A DNA stretch of 64,000 bases from positions 62,001 to 126,000 of the forward strand of contig JAEUHR010000023.1 in assembly GCA_016794425.1 (NCBI GenBank). The letters run 5' to 3'. Shown here piece after piece: positions 52,010 through 60,891 of the stretch. A program made the translations under genes and the position numbers. Every line of letters starts with the position of its first letter. Position 1 is the first letter of the stretch. The notes below the pieces were generated by a model, which searched no databases, had not been told where the DNA came from, and saw only the letters and a list, made by a program, of their open reading frames with translations. The stretch is from Planctomycetota bacterium. Lineage in GTDB: Bacteria > Planctomycetota > UBA1135 > UBA2386.

Positions 52010-53821
52010 TCAGCGGAGGCGCAGCCCGTCCGGCAGCAGCGCGTAGACGCGCGGCGTGCCGGACGCGGTCAGCGCGTCGCGCACGACGCCGAGCAGCGCG
52101 CCGAAGCTCTCGCACTCGGTCAGCAGCCCGGCCAGCGCCGCCGCGCCGCCGGCGGCCTGCACCTGCGCCTCGAACAGCGAGCTGAACAGCGAGTCGGCGA
52201 CGTTCTTCGGCTCCGGCACGTGCCGCACCTCGACGTCGTCGCCGAGCTTCGCCGCCGCGCGCACGCGCGCGACCGCGTCGTCGATGCCGCCGATCGCGTC
52301 GACCAGACCGTTCTCGACCGCCTGGCGGCCCGACCACACGCGGCCGCCGGCGATCGCGTCGACCTCGGCGGTGGTCTTGCGCCGCGACGCGGCGACGTTG
52401 GCCAGGAAGCGGTCGTAGATCTCGTCGACGAACGACTGCATGCGGCCGCGCGCGGCCTCGCTCCACGGCCGGTCGGTCGCGTCCATCAGCGGGCCGTCGT
52501 CGAGCCGCACGATGTCGGTGTGCACGCCGAGCCGGCGCATCAGCGCGCCCGGCTGGAACCGCATGCCGAACACGCCGATCGAGCCGGTGATCGTGCCGAC
52601 TTCGGCCAGGATCGGCTGGCCGATCGTCGTGATCCAGTAGCCGCCCGAGGCCGCGAGGTCGCCCATCGAGAACACGACCGGCTTCGCGGCCGCCAGCCGC
52701 TGCAGCGCCAGCCGGATCGCCTCGCTCGCGGTGGCCGAACCACCCGGCGAGTTGATGCGCACGACGACGCCCTTGACCAGTTCGTTGGCCGCCAGTTCGT
52801 CGAGCTTCGCGACCGCGGGACCGCTGACCATGCTGCCCGGCATCGCCCGGTCACCGTCGACGATCTGGCCCGACAGGTGCATCACGACCACCTGCGGATC
52901 CTCGATCTCCTCTTCCTTCTCCTGCCGCAGCAGGCTCGACACGATCGCCATCAGGTCGCGGCTCTGGCGCTTCTTCGCCGGCCCCGCGTCGTCGAGTTCG
53001 AACGCATCGTCGCCGCGCAGCGTGGCCACCGCGCGTTCGGCGCCGGACCACGGCACCAGCTGGTCGACGAGCTTCGCCGCCAGCGCTTCCTTGGCCGTCC
53101 ACAGCCGCTGCGCCTGCGCCGCGCGCACGGTCGCCTCGGGCAGCTTGCGGCCGGCGGCGATGCGCCGCACGACGTCGTCCTGGATCGAGCGCAGCATCGC
53201 CTCGTAGTGCGAGCGCAGGTGGTCGGACATCTGCGGCAGCATGTAGGGCTCGACCGCGCCCTTGAACTCGCCGACGCGCGTCACCTCGACCTGGATGCCG
53301 AGCAGGTCCAGCGCGTCCTTCATGTGCATCACCGACATCGCCGGCGAACGCAGGTCCAGCGCGCCCATGTCGGCCATCAGCACGCGGTCGCACTGGGCCG
53401 CGATCTGGTAGCCGACCGTGTCGGCGTTCTCGAGGTAGCAGACGATCTGCTTGCCGGCCGCGCGCACGCGCGCCAGCGCGCGCTCAAGCTCGCTGAGCTG
53501 CGGCATGTTGAACGCGGCATCGCCGCTGAGGTCGAGCAGCACCATCGTCTCCTCGACCTTCGCCAGCGCGTCGACCGATTCGAGGAAGCGGAAGAACGGC
53601 TTCGGCATCGCACCACCGCCGCCGCCGAGCAGGCTCAGCGGCGAGAAGCCCATCTCCGGCAGGTCGGCGTACGACCCCTGCGGCTTCAGGAACGGCACGC
53701 GTTGCTTCGCCGCCGCGGGCGTCGCTTCGTCCTTCTTCTCGTCCTGCGCGCGGAGCGGCACGACGGCGGTGAACAGCAGGGCGAACGAGAACGTCAGCAG
53801 CGGTCGGAACGGCATGCGCAT
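52010..53821 (-). CDS. sppA: Signal peptide peptidase SppA (67K type)
   Basis: 603 residues with an N-terminal signal or membrane segment (about 6-24). Like E. coli SppA it is a tandem of two ClpP-fold halves: the first supplies the catalytic lysine Lys187 in VGEFKGAVEP, the second the nucleophile Ser392 in DLAASGGYW, with INSPGGSATASE and GTITGSIGVFG nearby. It degrades signal-peptide remnants in the inner membrane and periplasm. Two ATGs (53821 and 53815) are usable; 53821 is given because TATCCT ends 8 nt upstream. Convergent with udk, 12 bp from its end. Confidence 0.93.
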   Translation of the reverse strand: MRMPFRPLLTFSFALLFTAVVPLRAQDEKKDEATPAAAKQRVPFLKPQGSYADLPEMGFSPLSLLGGGGGAMPKPFFRFLESVDALAKVEETMVLLDLSGDAAFNMPQLSELERALARVRAAGKQIVCYLENADTVGYQIAAQCDRVLMADMGALDLRSPAMSVMHMKDALDLLGIQVEVTRVGEFKGAVEPYMLPQMSDHLRSHYEAMLRSIQDDVVRRIAAGRKLPEATVRAAQAQRLWTAKEALAAKLVDQLVPWSGAERAVATLRGDDAFELDDAGPAKKRQSRDLMAIVSSLLRQEKEEEIEDPQVVVMHLSGQIVDGDRAMPGSMVSGPAVAKLDELAANELVKGVVVRINSPGGSATASEAIRLALQRLAAAKPVVFSMGDLAASGGYWITTIGQPILAEVGTITGSIGVFGMRFQPGALMRRLGVHTDIVRLDDGPLMDATDRPWSEAARGRMQSFVDEIYDRFLANVAASRRKTTAEVDAIAGGRVWSGRQAVENGLVDAIGGIDDAVARVRAAAKLGDDVEVRHVPEPKNVADSLFSSLFEAQVQAAGGAAALAGLLTECESFGALLGVVRDALTASGTPRVYALLPDGLRLR

Positions 53822-53829
53822 GCGGGGCA

Positions 53830-53835
53830 AGGATA
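53830..53835 (-). promoter_or_regulatory. Putative -10 element (TATCCT) of sppA
   Basis: GACTATCCTTGCC on the minus strand, ending 8 nt before ATG 53821. Confidence 0.42.
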
Positions 53836-53900
53836 GTCGGTGGGACGAGCGCCGTCCGTGGCCGATCGCCGGCGCGACCTGTCGGGCGCCGCGCGTTCGC

Positions 53901-53928
53901 TTGTGCGGTCCGCCGAGCCCGCTAGAGT
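53901..53928 (+). promoter_or_regulatory. Promoter of tRNA-Arg (TTGTGC ... TAGAGT)
   Basis: A -35-like TTGTGC (53901-53906) and a -10-like TAGAGT (53923-53928) are separated by 16 bp, and the -10 ends 10 nt before the mature tRNA. Because a tRNA has no ribosome site or coding constraint, this supports the view that TAnnnT is the -10 element in this genome. Confidence 0.5.
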
Positions 53929-53938
53929 CGCGCGGCGG

Positions 53939-54015
53939 GCGCCCGTAGCTCAGTTGGATAGAGCACCGCTTTCCTAAAGCGGGGGTCGCAGGTTCGACTC
54001 CTGCCGGGCGTACCA
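53939..54015 (+). tRNA. tRNA-Arg (anticodon CCU), CCA encoded
   Basis: 77 nt cloverleaf. Acceptor GCGCCCG pairs with CGGGCGU (first pair G-U), D arm GCUC/GAGC, anticodon stem CCGCU/AGCGG with loop UUCCUAA (anticodon CCU at 53973-53975), variable loop GGGUC, T arm GCAGG-UUCGACU-CCUGC, discriminator A, and an encoded CCA. It reads AGG codons, rare in this GC-rich genome. Two 90-bp direct repeats begin 13 bp after its end. Confidence 0.96.
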
Positions 54016-54028
54016 GCTGCCGCGCCTC

Positions 54029-54118
54029 GCGGCGCGGCGAGCTGGTAGCCCGTTGGCGTCGGGCATGACCTTCACCGGCGCCGCCGGCGCCGGGGAAGGG
54101 CAGCGGCGACTCCTCGCC
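54029..54118. repeat. 90-bp direct repeat, copy 1
   Basis: Begins GCGGCGCGGCGAGCTGG and ends GGCGACTCCTCGCC; it differs from copy 2 by a single base (GCCGCCGGC versus GCCGCTGGC). It contains the self-complementary core GGCGCCGCCGGCGCC. It does not include the tRNA 3' end, so it is not an attachment-site duplication. Confidence 0.9.
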
Positions 54119-54150
54119 TGCGGGCGAACTCGGCAACCTCAGCTGGCACA

Positions 54151-54240
54151 GCGGCGCGGCGAGCTGGTAGCCCGTTGGCGTCGGGCATGACCTTCACCGG
54201 CGCCGCTGGCGCCGGGGAAGGGCAGCGGCGACTCCTCGCC
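54151..54240. repeat. 90-bp direct repeat, copy 2
   Basis: 89 of 90 bases match copy 1, with a start-to-start distance of 122 bp and a 32-bp unique spacer. It ends 20 bp before the stop of the sulfotransferase gene. Near-identity outside any gene suggests recent copying or a dispersed intergenic element. Confidence 0.9.
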
Positions 54241-54260
54241 GCCCACCGCAGCCCTCCGCC

Positions 54261-55346
54261 TCACTCGACCAGGTAGCCCCAGTGCACCGGGTCCCAGGCG
54301 ACCAGCGTCCGCAGCTCGCGGTTGTCGGCGGCGAAGCGCGACTCGAGGTGGCGGCGGCCGGCTGCGGGCAGGTGCGCGAACAGGTCGCGGCGGCGGTCGA
54401 GCGCTTTGAGGCCGAGGCGGTCGCAGCGCGGCAGCAGGCGCTTGGCGAGCCAGCGCTGGGCTATGTCGCCGATGCGCGCCCGTTCGTACCAGGGGTTCTG
54501 CAGCAGCGGGTCGGCGTCGGCGCGCCGCGGACGGCACCACTGCAGCAGGCGCGCGATCGGCTTGCAGCCGTAGCGCACGTGCTGCCGCGTGTGGAACAGG
54601 TGGTTGGCGACGCGCAGCAGCGCCAGGGCCGGACCCGACAGCTGCGCGTTGGCCTGCTGCGGTGCCGGCTGCCATTCGTCGACGCCGAGCCAGCGGCACA
54701 GCTCGCGCGTGAACGCGGCCGGTTCGCGCTGCAGGTGTTCCATCGCCATCACGCGCACGCGGTCGGCGCCGAACGCGTCCTGCCAGGCGCGCACCAGCGG
54801 CGCGTAGAGCACACAGCCGAGCACCGCGGTCTCGAACGGGTGCACCAGCGGCGCACCGCCGGCAGCCGGATCCCACAGGAAGCGCGGCAGCGCCAGCGTG
54901 CCGCCCATGCGCACGTACTCGCGCCACGCCGACACCAGCGCCGAACGCTGTTCGCGCACGACGATCAGCACCTTGGCGGCGGGGAACGCGCGCGCCAGCG
55001 TGTCGGCGAGGAACCGCGAGTTGCGCGGCGCCGGCCATTCGCCGAGCAGGCCCTCGTGCGACAGGCCCAGCAGCTGCGCACCGGGCCGGCGCGCCGCCAG
55101 TTCGCGCGCCAGCGCCGCCAATTCGGCCGTCACCGGCGCCGGGTCCTGCAGGTCCGAGCCGAACGTCAGCCGCGCGACCAGCGCCAGGAAGCGCCGCGAC
55201 AGATCGCGGTGCGCGTCTTCGGGCCCGAGCACCGCGAGCTGCGGATGGCCGGCGAAGAACACGTTCTGCAGCCAGGTCGACGCCGCCTTCGGCATGCCGG
55301 GATGCAGCAGCTGCACGTCATGACCCGCGACCGCCGGCACATCCAT
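54261..55346 (-). CDS. Sulfotransferase family protein
   Basis: 361 residues, no signal peptide. The 5'-phosphosulfate-binding loop is in GMPKAASTWLQNVFF (about 17-31), and the 3'-phosphate-binding region probably lies at VLIVVREQRSALVSAWREYVR (split here for length) where Arg and Ser are conserved in the family. Such enzymes move sulfate from PAPS to carbohydrates or other acceptors. The acceptor is not predictable. With the sulfatase at 12086 it hints at sulfated glycans, though the genes are far apart. TAGCCT ends 9 nt before the ATG. Confidence 0.85.
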   Translation of the reverse strand: MDVPAVAGHDVQLLHPGMPKAASTWLQNVFFAGHPQLAVLGPEDAHRDLSRRFLALVARLTFGSDLQDPAPVTAELAALARELAARRPGAQLLGLSHEGLLGEWPAPRNSRFLADTLARAFPAAKVLIVVREQRSALVSAWREYVRMGGTLALPRFLWDPAAGGAPLVHPFETAVLGCVLYAPLVRAWQDAFGADRVRVMAMEHLQREPAAFTRELCRWLGVDEWQPAPQQANAQLSGPALALLRVANHLFHTRQHVRYGCKPIARLLQWCRPRRADADPLLQNPWYERARIGDIAQRWLAKRLLPRCDRLGLKALDRRRDLFAHLPAAGRRHLESRFAADNRELRTLVAWDPVHWGYLVE

Positions 55347-55355
55347 CTCGGCCGC

Positions 55356-55361
55356 AGGCTA
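55356..55361 (-). promoter_or_regulatory. Putative -10 element (TAGCCT) of the sulfotransferase gene
   Basis: GCTAGCCTGCGG on the minus strand, ending 9 nt before ATG 55346. No Shine-Dalgarno. Confidence 0.4.
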
Positions 55362-55399
55362 GCGCCGCCGGGCCACGAAGGGAACGTGATGCCGGCGCG

Positions 55400-56269
55400 T
55401 TACAGGTGGCGGCGCAGGAACGCGAGCGCCAGCGGCCACGCGAACTGCACGGCCGTGCGGTTCGCGCCGCCGGCGGCGGCCTGGTTGCGCGTGAAGCCGT
55501 GGCCGGCGCCTTCGAAGCTGTGGAACTCGAACGGCTTGCCGTGCTCGAGCATCGCCGCGATCGTCGGCCCGAGCGTCGCGTTGATGCGCGCGTCGTTGCC
55601 ACCGTAGCAGCCGAGCACCGGCGCCGCGATCCGCGCGATGCGTTCGCCCGGCACCGTGGTCGCGGTCGCGCCCGGCGCGCTGCCGTAGAACACCACGGCA
55701 GCCTGCAGGTCCTGCAGTTCGATCGCACACAGGAAACTCTGTGTGCCGCCCCAGCAGAAACCGAGCACGGCGCCCTTGCCGTTCGCGTTCGGCAGCGCGC
55801 GGCCCCACGCCAGCGCCGCCGCCACGCGCGCCGTGATCTCCGCTTCGGTCAGCTTGCGGATCGCCTGGCCGGCATCGCCACCGAGCGACGCGGTGCCGCC
55901 ACCGTCCGGGCCCTTGCCGGACAGGAAGTCCGGCACGACCACCAGGAACCCGTCTTGCGCCAGCTGGTCGCCGACCGCCCGGGCCCAGTCGGAGAGCCCG
56001 CGGATGTCGTGGATCAACACCACGACCGGTGCCTTGTCGGCGCGTTCGGGGTGCACGACCCAGCAGTTCAGCTGCTGGCCGTCGCCCAGCGCGACATCGA
56101 CATACTCACCGTGCCGCGTCGACTCGGCGAGCGCGCGGGCGACGTGGGCGTCGGTGCCCGGCGGCAGTGCGTCGTCCCACGGCACCTCGACCGGATCGGG
56201 ACGCTGCGCCACCAGCGCGGCGGTCAGCAGGAACCACGGCAGGACGAAGGCGGTGCGGCGGGTGGGCAT
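55400..56269 (-). CDS. Exported dienelactone hydrolase family protein
   Basis: 289 residues with a signal peptide (about 1-21, AALVAQ). The alpha/beta-hydrolase fold has the catalytic triad of the dienelactone hydrolase family: Cys172 in GFCWGG, Asp in GGNDARIN, and His in EGAGHGF. The oxyanion region is VVLIHDIRGLSDW. DLH enzymes open lactone rings, but exported relatives act on unknown esters. The signal peptide sets this one apart from cytoplasmic ClcD. TATCGT ends 8 nt upstream of the ATG. Confidence 0.9.
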   Translation of the reverse strand: MPTRRTAFVLPWFLLTAALVAQRPDPVEVPWDDALPPGTDAHVARALAESTRHGEYVDVALGDGQQLNCWVVHPERADKAPVVVLIHDIRGLSDWARAVGDQLAQDGFLVVVPDFLSGKGPDGGGTASLGGDAGQAIRKLTEAEITARVAAALAWGRALPNANGKGAVLGFCWGGTQSFLCAIELQDLQAAVVFYGSAPGATATTVPGERIARIAAPVLGCYGGNDARINATLGPTIAAMLEHGKPFEFHSFEGAGHGFTRNQAAAGGANRTAVQFAWPLALAFLRRHL

Positions 56270-56277
56270 GCCGCACC

Positions 56278-56283
56278 ACGATA
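56278..56283 (-). promoter_or_regulatory. Putative -10 element (TATCGT) of the hydrolase gene
   Basis: GGCTATCGTGG on the minus strand, ending 8 nt before ATG 56269; it falls in the 18-bp gap after the photolyase gene, so it would allow expression apart from photolyase. Confidence 0.4.
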
Positions 56284-56287
56284 GCCG

Positions 56288-57763
<1,476 letters not shown>

Positions 57764-57817
57764 GGGCGGGCGTTCGTCGACGGAACCGGTCGGGATGCAG
57801 CGTGGCCGCGGTTGCCG

Positions 57818-57823
57818 TATCGT
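57818..57823 (+). promoter_or_regulatory. Putative -10 element (TATCGT) of the GroES-like gene
   Basis: GCCGTATCGTGCC; ends 11 nt before ATG 57835. It supports that ATG over an upstream in-frame GTG. Confidence 0.4.
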
Positions 57824-57834
57824 GCCGCACGCGC

Positions 57835-58224
57835 ATGAAACGAGGCAACAAGCAGCTGCTGGTCGTCGGCGATCGCGTGCTGGTCGAACCCGAACGCGGC
57901 GAGACCACGACCAAGGTCGGGCTCTACCTGCCCGCCGGCGTGCGCGAGAAGGAAGAGGTGCGCGGCGGCATCGTCAGGGCGGTCGGCCCCGGCACACCGC
58001 TGCCGCCGCCGCACGACGAACACGAACCGTGGAAGGAGGGCTACCGCGCGCCGCGCTTCCTGCCGCTGCAGGTGGCGATCGGCGACTACGCGCTGTTCTT
58101 CCGCAAGGCGGCGATCGAGATCACGTTCGAGGACGAACAGTTCCTGGTCGTGCCGTACGGCGCGATCCTCGTGCTGGTGCGGTCCGACCGCGCGGTGCCG
58201 GACCAGCTGCCGAGCGACCTCTGA
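57835..58224 (+). CDS. GroES-like co-chaperonin family protein (divergent, solitary)
   Basis: 129 residues. The Cpn10 fold is seen in VVGDRVLVEPERGETTTKVG, a mobile-loop-like stretch GLYLPAGVREKEEVRGG, IVRAVGPG, and the late strands FEDEQFLVVPYGAILVLV. A ~30-residue insertion (PPPHDEHEPWKEGYRAPRF) falls where GroES has its roof hairpin. No groEL is next to it, so it is unlikely to be the main GroES; it may cap a second chaperonin or serve another role. It ends 3 bp from the convergent HTH-shikimate kinase gene. Confidence 0.82.
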   Translation: MKRGNKQLLVVGDRVLVEPERGETTTKVGLYLPAGVREKEEVRGGIVRAVGPGTPLPPPHDEHEPWKEGYRAPRFLPLQVAIGDYALFFRKAAIEITFEDEQFLVVPYGAILVLVRSDRAVPDQLPSDL

Positions 58225-58227
58225 CAC

Positions 58228-58983
58228 TCAGGCCTCGGCCAGTGCCAGCTGCACCGCGTCGACGACCGCGGCGACACCCTGGGCCGACGTGTCGACGACG
58301 ACGTCGGCCTCGCGGTAGAACGGCTCGCGCTCGCCGAGGATGCGCCGCAGGTCGCCGAACGCCTGTTCGTTGTCGGCCATCGGCCGCAGATCGCCCTGCT
58401 GCAGCACGCGCTGCCAGTGGTCCTCCGGCGTCGCGCGCAGCCAGACCGTGCGGGCCGCGCGGCGCAGCAGTGCGAAGCTCTGCGGGTCGGTGACGATGCC
58501 GCCCGACGCCGCGATCACGCTCGGCGCGCCGGCGAGCTGGCGCAGCAGCGCCTGCCGCTCGGTGCTGCGGTAGTAGGCCTCGCCGTGCAGCTGGAAGATC
58601 TCGCCGAGCCGCATGCCCGACACCGCCTCGATGCAGGCGTCGAGTTCGACGAACGGGCGGCCGAGCCGTTCGGCCAGCAGCGGCCCGATCGTGCTCTTGC
58701 CGGCGCCACGCAGACCGAGCAGGGCTACGTGCCGCCGGCCGGGTGCCGCGGCGTCGCCGGCGAGCAGTTCGGTCAGTTCGAGTTCGAACGCCTGCGCCAG
58801 GGTCCACAGCCGCAGCAGCGACGGGTTGGCGGCGCCGGTCTCGACGTCGGCGAGGAAGCGTTCGCTGATCCCGGTGCGCCGCGCCAGATCGCGGCGGCTC
58901 CAGCCGCGGTCCTTGCGCAGCGTACGGACCCGGGCCCCGAGCCGCGCCAGCAACGGGTGCGCGTGGCTCAGAAGAAGTACCAC
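58228..58983 (-). CDS. XRE-type HTH domain fused to shikimate kinase-like domain (BoxR-like)
   Basis: 251 residues. An XRE helix-turn-helix (about 13-72: VRTLRKDRGWSRRDLARRTG then LADVETGAANPS) precedes a shikimate-kinase fold with P-loop GLRGAGKS (90-97), FVELDACIE and ASGGIVTD. This fusion is known from BoxR/BenR-type regulators, where the kinase fold senses benzoyl-CoA, but no such catabolic genes are nearby. It may be a regulator, an active AroK, or both. The GTG at 58983 overlaps the kelch gene by 16 bp; a later start is possible. Confidence 0.85.
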   Translation of the reverse strand: MVLLLSHAHPLLARLGARVRTLRKDRGWSRRDLARRTGISERFLADVETGAANPSLLRLWTLAQAFELELTELLAGDAAAPGRRHVALLGLRGAGKSTIGPLLAERLGRPFVELDACIEAVSGMRLGEIFQLHGEAYYRSTERQALLRQLAGAPSVIAASGGIVTDPQSFALLRRAARTVWLRATPEDHWQRVLQQGDLRPMADNEQAFGDLRRILGEREPFYREADVVVDTSAQGVAAVVDAVQLALAEA

Positions 58984-60512
58984 TCCGTGCTGTTGGTGAT
59001 CTGGCCGCCGAGCGACGAGCCGCCGAACAACTGGATCTGGCCCTGCGGCGTCGCGAACGCCGCGGCGCCGGCGCGCGGGAACACCATCGGCGGCCCGGCC
59101 GAGAAGGTGTTGCTCACGGTCGAGAACACTTCGGTCGACTGCAGCGGCGTCGGGAACAGGATCGAACCGGCGGCGCCGCCCGCGACCAGGAACGTGTTCG
59201 GGCCGAGCCGCCACGCCTTGTGGTTGCCGCGCGCGGCGGCCATCGGGCCGACCGTGGTCCAGGTGTTGGCGACCGCGTCGTAGATCTCGGCGGTCGCCGT
59301 CGGCGTGCCGAGGTTGGCCAGCGTCAGCGAACCGATGCCGCCGGCCAGCAGCCAGCGGTCGTTGCCGAGCGGCAGCGCGTCGATCATCGACCGCGCGTTG
59401 GCCATCGTCGGGCCCGGCGCCATCGTGTTGGTCACCGGGTCGTAGAGGTTCGTCGACGCCCGCACGGCCGGCAGCCAGCCGATCACGATCACCGGGTCCC
59501 AGCTGATGCCACCGGCGAGCAGCACCTTGCCGTCGGGCCGCGGGATCGCGATGTGGCCCGCGCGCGGCGTCGACAGCACCGGCCCCGGCGACCACGTGTC
59601 GGTGGCCGGGTCGTAGAGCTCGGTCAGGTTGGTCGCATCGCGCACCGCCGACAGCTGCGTCGGCGTGACCGTCAGCGCGACCAGGCCGCCGGTGACCAGC
59701 ACCTTGCCGTTGCCGAGCAGCGTCGCCGTGTGCCCCATGCGCGGCGACAGCATCGGCGTGACCGCCGTCATCGTGTCGGCGACCGGATCGTAGATCTCGC
59801 ACGCGGCCTGCGGGTCGTTGTTGGTGCCGACGCCGCCGGCCAGCAGCCAGGTGCCGTTCGGCAATCGCGTGGCCGTGTGCAGCGAGCGTTGCACGGTCAT
59901 CGACGGCCCGGCCGTGAACTGGTCCGTGGCGGGGTCGTAGATCTCGGTCGACTGCAGCGCGATCTGCGACAGCAGGCCGCCGCCACCACCGCCGGCCAGC
60001 AGCCAGCGACGGTCGGCGCGCGGCAGCACGGTGCCGAACGCGCGGCCGGCCATCGATCCGGTGCCGCGGTCGCGGAACGCCGCCGCCGGCGCGAACCAGA
60101 CCACGTTCGGGTTGCTGACGCGATCGAACAGGGTCGGCGTGAACTGCAACGTCAGGGCCTGCAGGTGCAGTTTGGTGTCGTTCAGCGAGGGATCGAGTCC
60201 CAGCGGCACGTCGATGCGGCAGTGGCCGTCGGCGCCGGTGACGCCGAAGAACAGCAGATCGAGCAGGTCGATGCCGACGTCGAGCACGCGCGTGTCGAGC
60301 GGATCGATCCAGGCCAGCGGCGTCGGCCCCGTGTTGCCCGACGGCACCACCAGCACGATGTCGAACGGGTGCGCCTCCGGCCAGACGTCGAACGACAGCA
60401 CGCCGGGCATCGACGCCCCGGTCGCATCGAGTTGCAGGGCCTGGGCCGTGACGGGAGCGGCAACGGACACGATGGCGCACGCGGCGGCGCGCAGCGGGTG
60501 GATGGCGAACAT
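58968..60512 (-). CDS. Secreted kelch-repeat beta-propeller protein
   Basis: 514 residues with a signal peptide (about 1-24, APVTAQ). Residues 25-150 form the beta-rich domain shared with two other secreted proteins in the window, here at the N-terminus. Kelch units follow: STEIYDPATDQFTAGPSM, ACEIYDPVADTM, LTELYDPATDTWSPGP, STNLYDPVTNTM, TAEIYDAVANTWTTVGPM and STEVFSTVSNTF, each ending in a LLAGG-like strand. The final residues NSTEWYFF match the first strand of a unit, suggesting a closed seven-bladed ring. A GGAGG ribosome site precedes the ATG. Function: probably glycan or surface binding; no galactose-oxidase Tyr-Cys site was identified. Confidence 0.85.
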   Translation of the reverse strand: MFAIHPLRAAACAIVSVAAPVTAQALQLDATGASMPGVLSFDVWPEAHPFDIVLVVPSGNTGPTPLAWIDPLDTRVLDVGIDLLDLLFFGVTGADGHCRIDVPLGLDPSLNDTKLHLQALTLQFTPTLFDRVSNPNVVWFAPAAAFRDRGTGSMAGRAFGTVLPRADRRWLLAGGGGGGLLSQIALQSTEIYDPATDQFTAGPSMTVQRSLHTATRLPNGTWLLAGGVGTNNDPQAACEIYDPVADTMTAVTPMLSPRMGHTATLLGNGKVLVTGGLVALTVTPTQLSAVRDATNLTELYDPATDTWSPGPVLSTPRAGHIAIPRPDGKVLLAGGISWDPVIVIGWLPAVRASTNLYDPVTNTMAPGPTMANARSMIDALPLGNDRWLLAGGIGSLTLANLGTPTATAEIYDAVANTWTTVGPMAAARGNHKAWRLGPNTFLVAGGAAGSILFPTPLQSTEVFSTVSNTFSAGPPMVFPRAGAAAFATPQGQIQLFGGSSLGGQITNSTEWYFF

Positions 60513-60615
60513 GAGGAACCTCCGGGGGCCGCAGTATCCGCCATGGGCGCGCTTCGCGCAGCCGCGCAGCATTGCGCCGCGCGGAATTCGCCGGCCACCG
60601 CCGCCAAGACAGGGG

Positions 60616-60644
60616 TTGCCTCGAAGCGGGCGGCACAGTCTACT
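60616..60644 (+). promoter_or_regulatory. Putative promoter of the structured leader (TTGCCT-17-TCTACT)
   Basis: TTGCCT (60616-60621) and TCTACT (60639-60644) with a 17-bp spacer; each matches four of six consensus bases. Transcription would begin near 60651. The reverse strand of the same site reads TAGACT, so it may serve the kelch gene instead. Confidence 0.35.
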
Positions 60645-60650
60645 CCTCCG

Positions 60651-60852
60651 CCTCCCGCGCCGACCTCGGCGCGGACGTCGTACAGCTCTCTGCTCTGCGC
60701 TGGACCGAGACCTGGGCGGCTGGCGGCGCCTTTCGCCAGGCGTCGTCGAGCCAACGGTCCTGGCCAGGTTCCTCTCCATGCCCGCAAGGGCGCCTGGCCG
60801 AGGTGTAGAACCAGAGGTCCGGTCGGTGGCTTCGGCCACCGGCCGGATTTTT
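60651..60852 (+). ncRNA. Candidate structured leader / attenuator RNA upstream of pduO
   Basis: The 379-bp gap between the kelch and adenosyltransferase genes holds no coding-like ORF but several helices on the plus strand: CTGGCG/CGCCAG (60720-60725 with 60734-60739), GGCCAGG/CCTGGCC (60762-60768 with 60793-60799) enclosing GCCC-GCAA-GGGC (60780-60791), and a long-range ACCTCGGC/GCCGAGGT (60663-60670 with 60797-60804). CTGGACC (60700-60706) can pair with GGTCCGG (60816-60822), which would break the base of the terminator stem. This is the pattern of an antiterminator and terminator. No known riboswitch consensus fits. Confidence 0.4.
60819..60852 (+). terminator. Intrinsic terminator with UUCG tetraloop
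   Basis: CCGGTCGGTGGC (60819-60830), loop TTCG, GCCACCGGCCGG (60835-60846), then ATTTTT. The 12-bp stem has one G-U pair. It lies 39 nt upstream of the adenosyltransferase start, so it would stop transcripts entering that gene unless it is melted. Confidence 0.8.
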
Positions 60853-60891
60853 CTCCGCGCGACGGCGAACGGATGCACCCCACGGCAGCTG

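Noticed and set aside
53935-54136. A protein-like minus-strand reading through the tRNA (GVEPATPALGKRCSIQLSYG)
   Set aside because: This is the well-known false translation of a tRNA gene's complement. The cloverleaf is complete.
54016-54240. An integration site (att) at the tRNA-Arg 3' end
   Set aside because: The direct repeats do not contain tRNA sequence, and no integrase or foreign-looking genes follow.
60513-60891. A cobalamin riboswitch upstream of the adenosyltransferase gene
   Set aside because: GAGACCTG at about 60707 resembles part of the B12 box, but the conserved GCAACTG, GCCACTG and GGGAA core elements are missing and the order does not fit.
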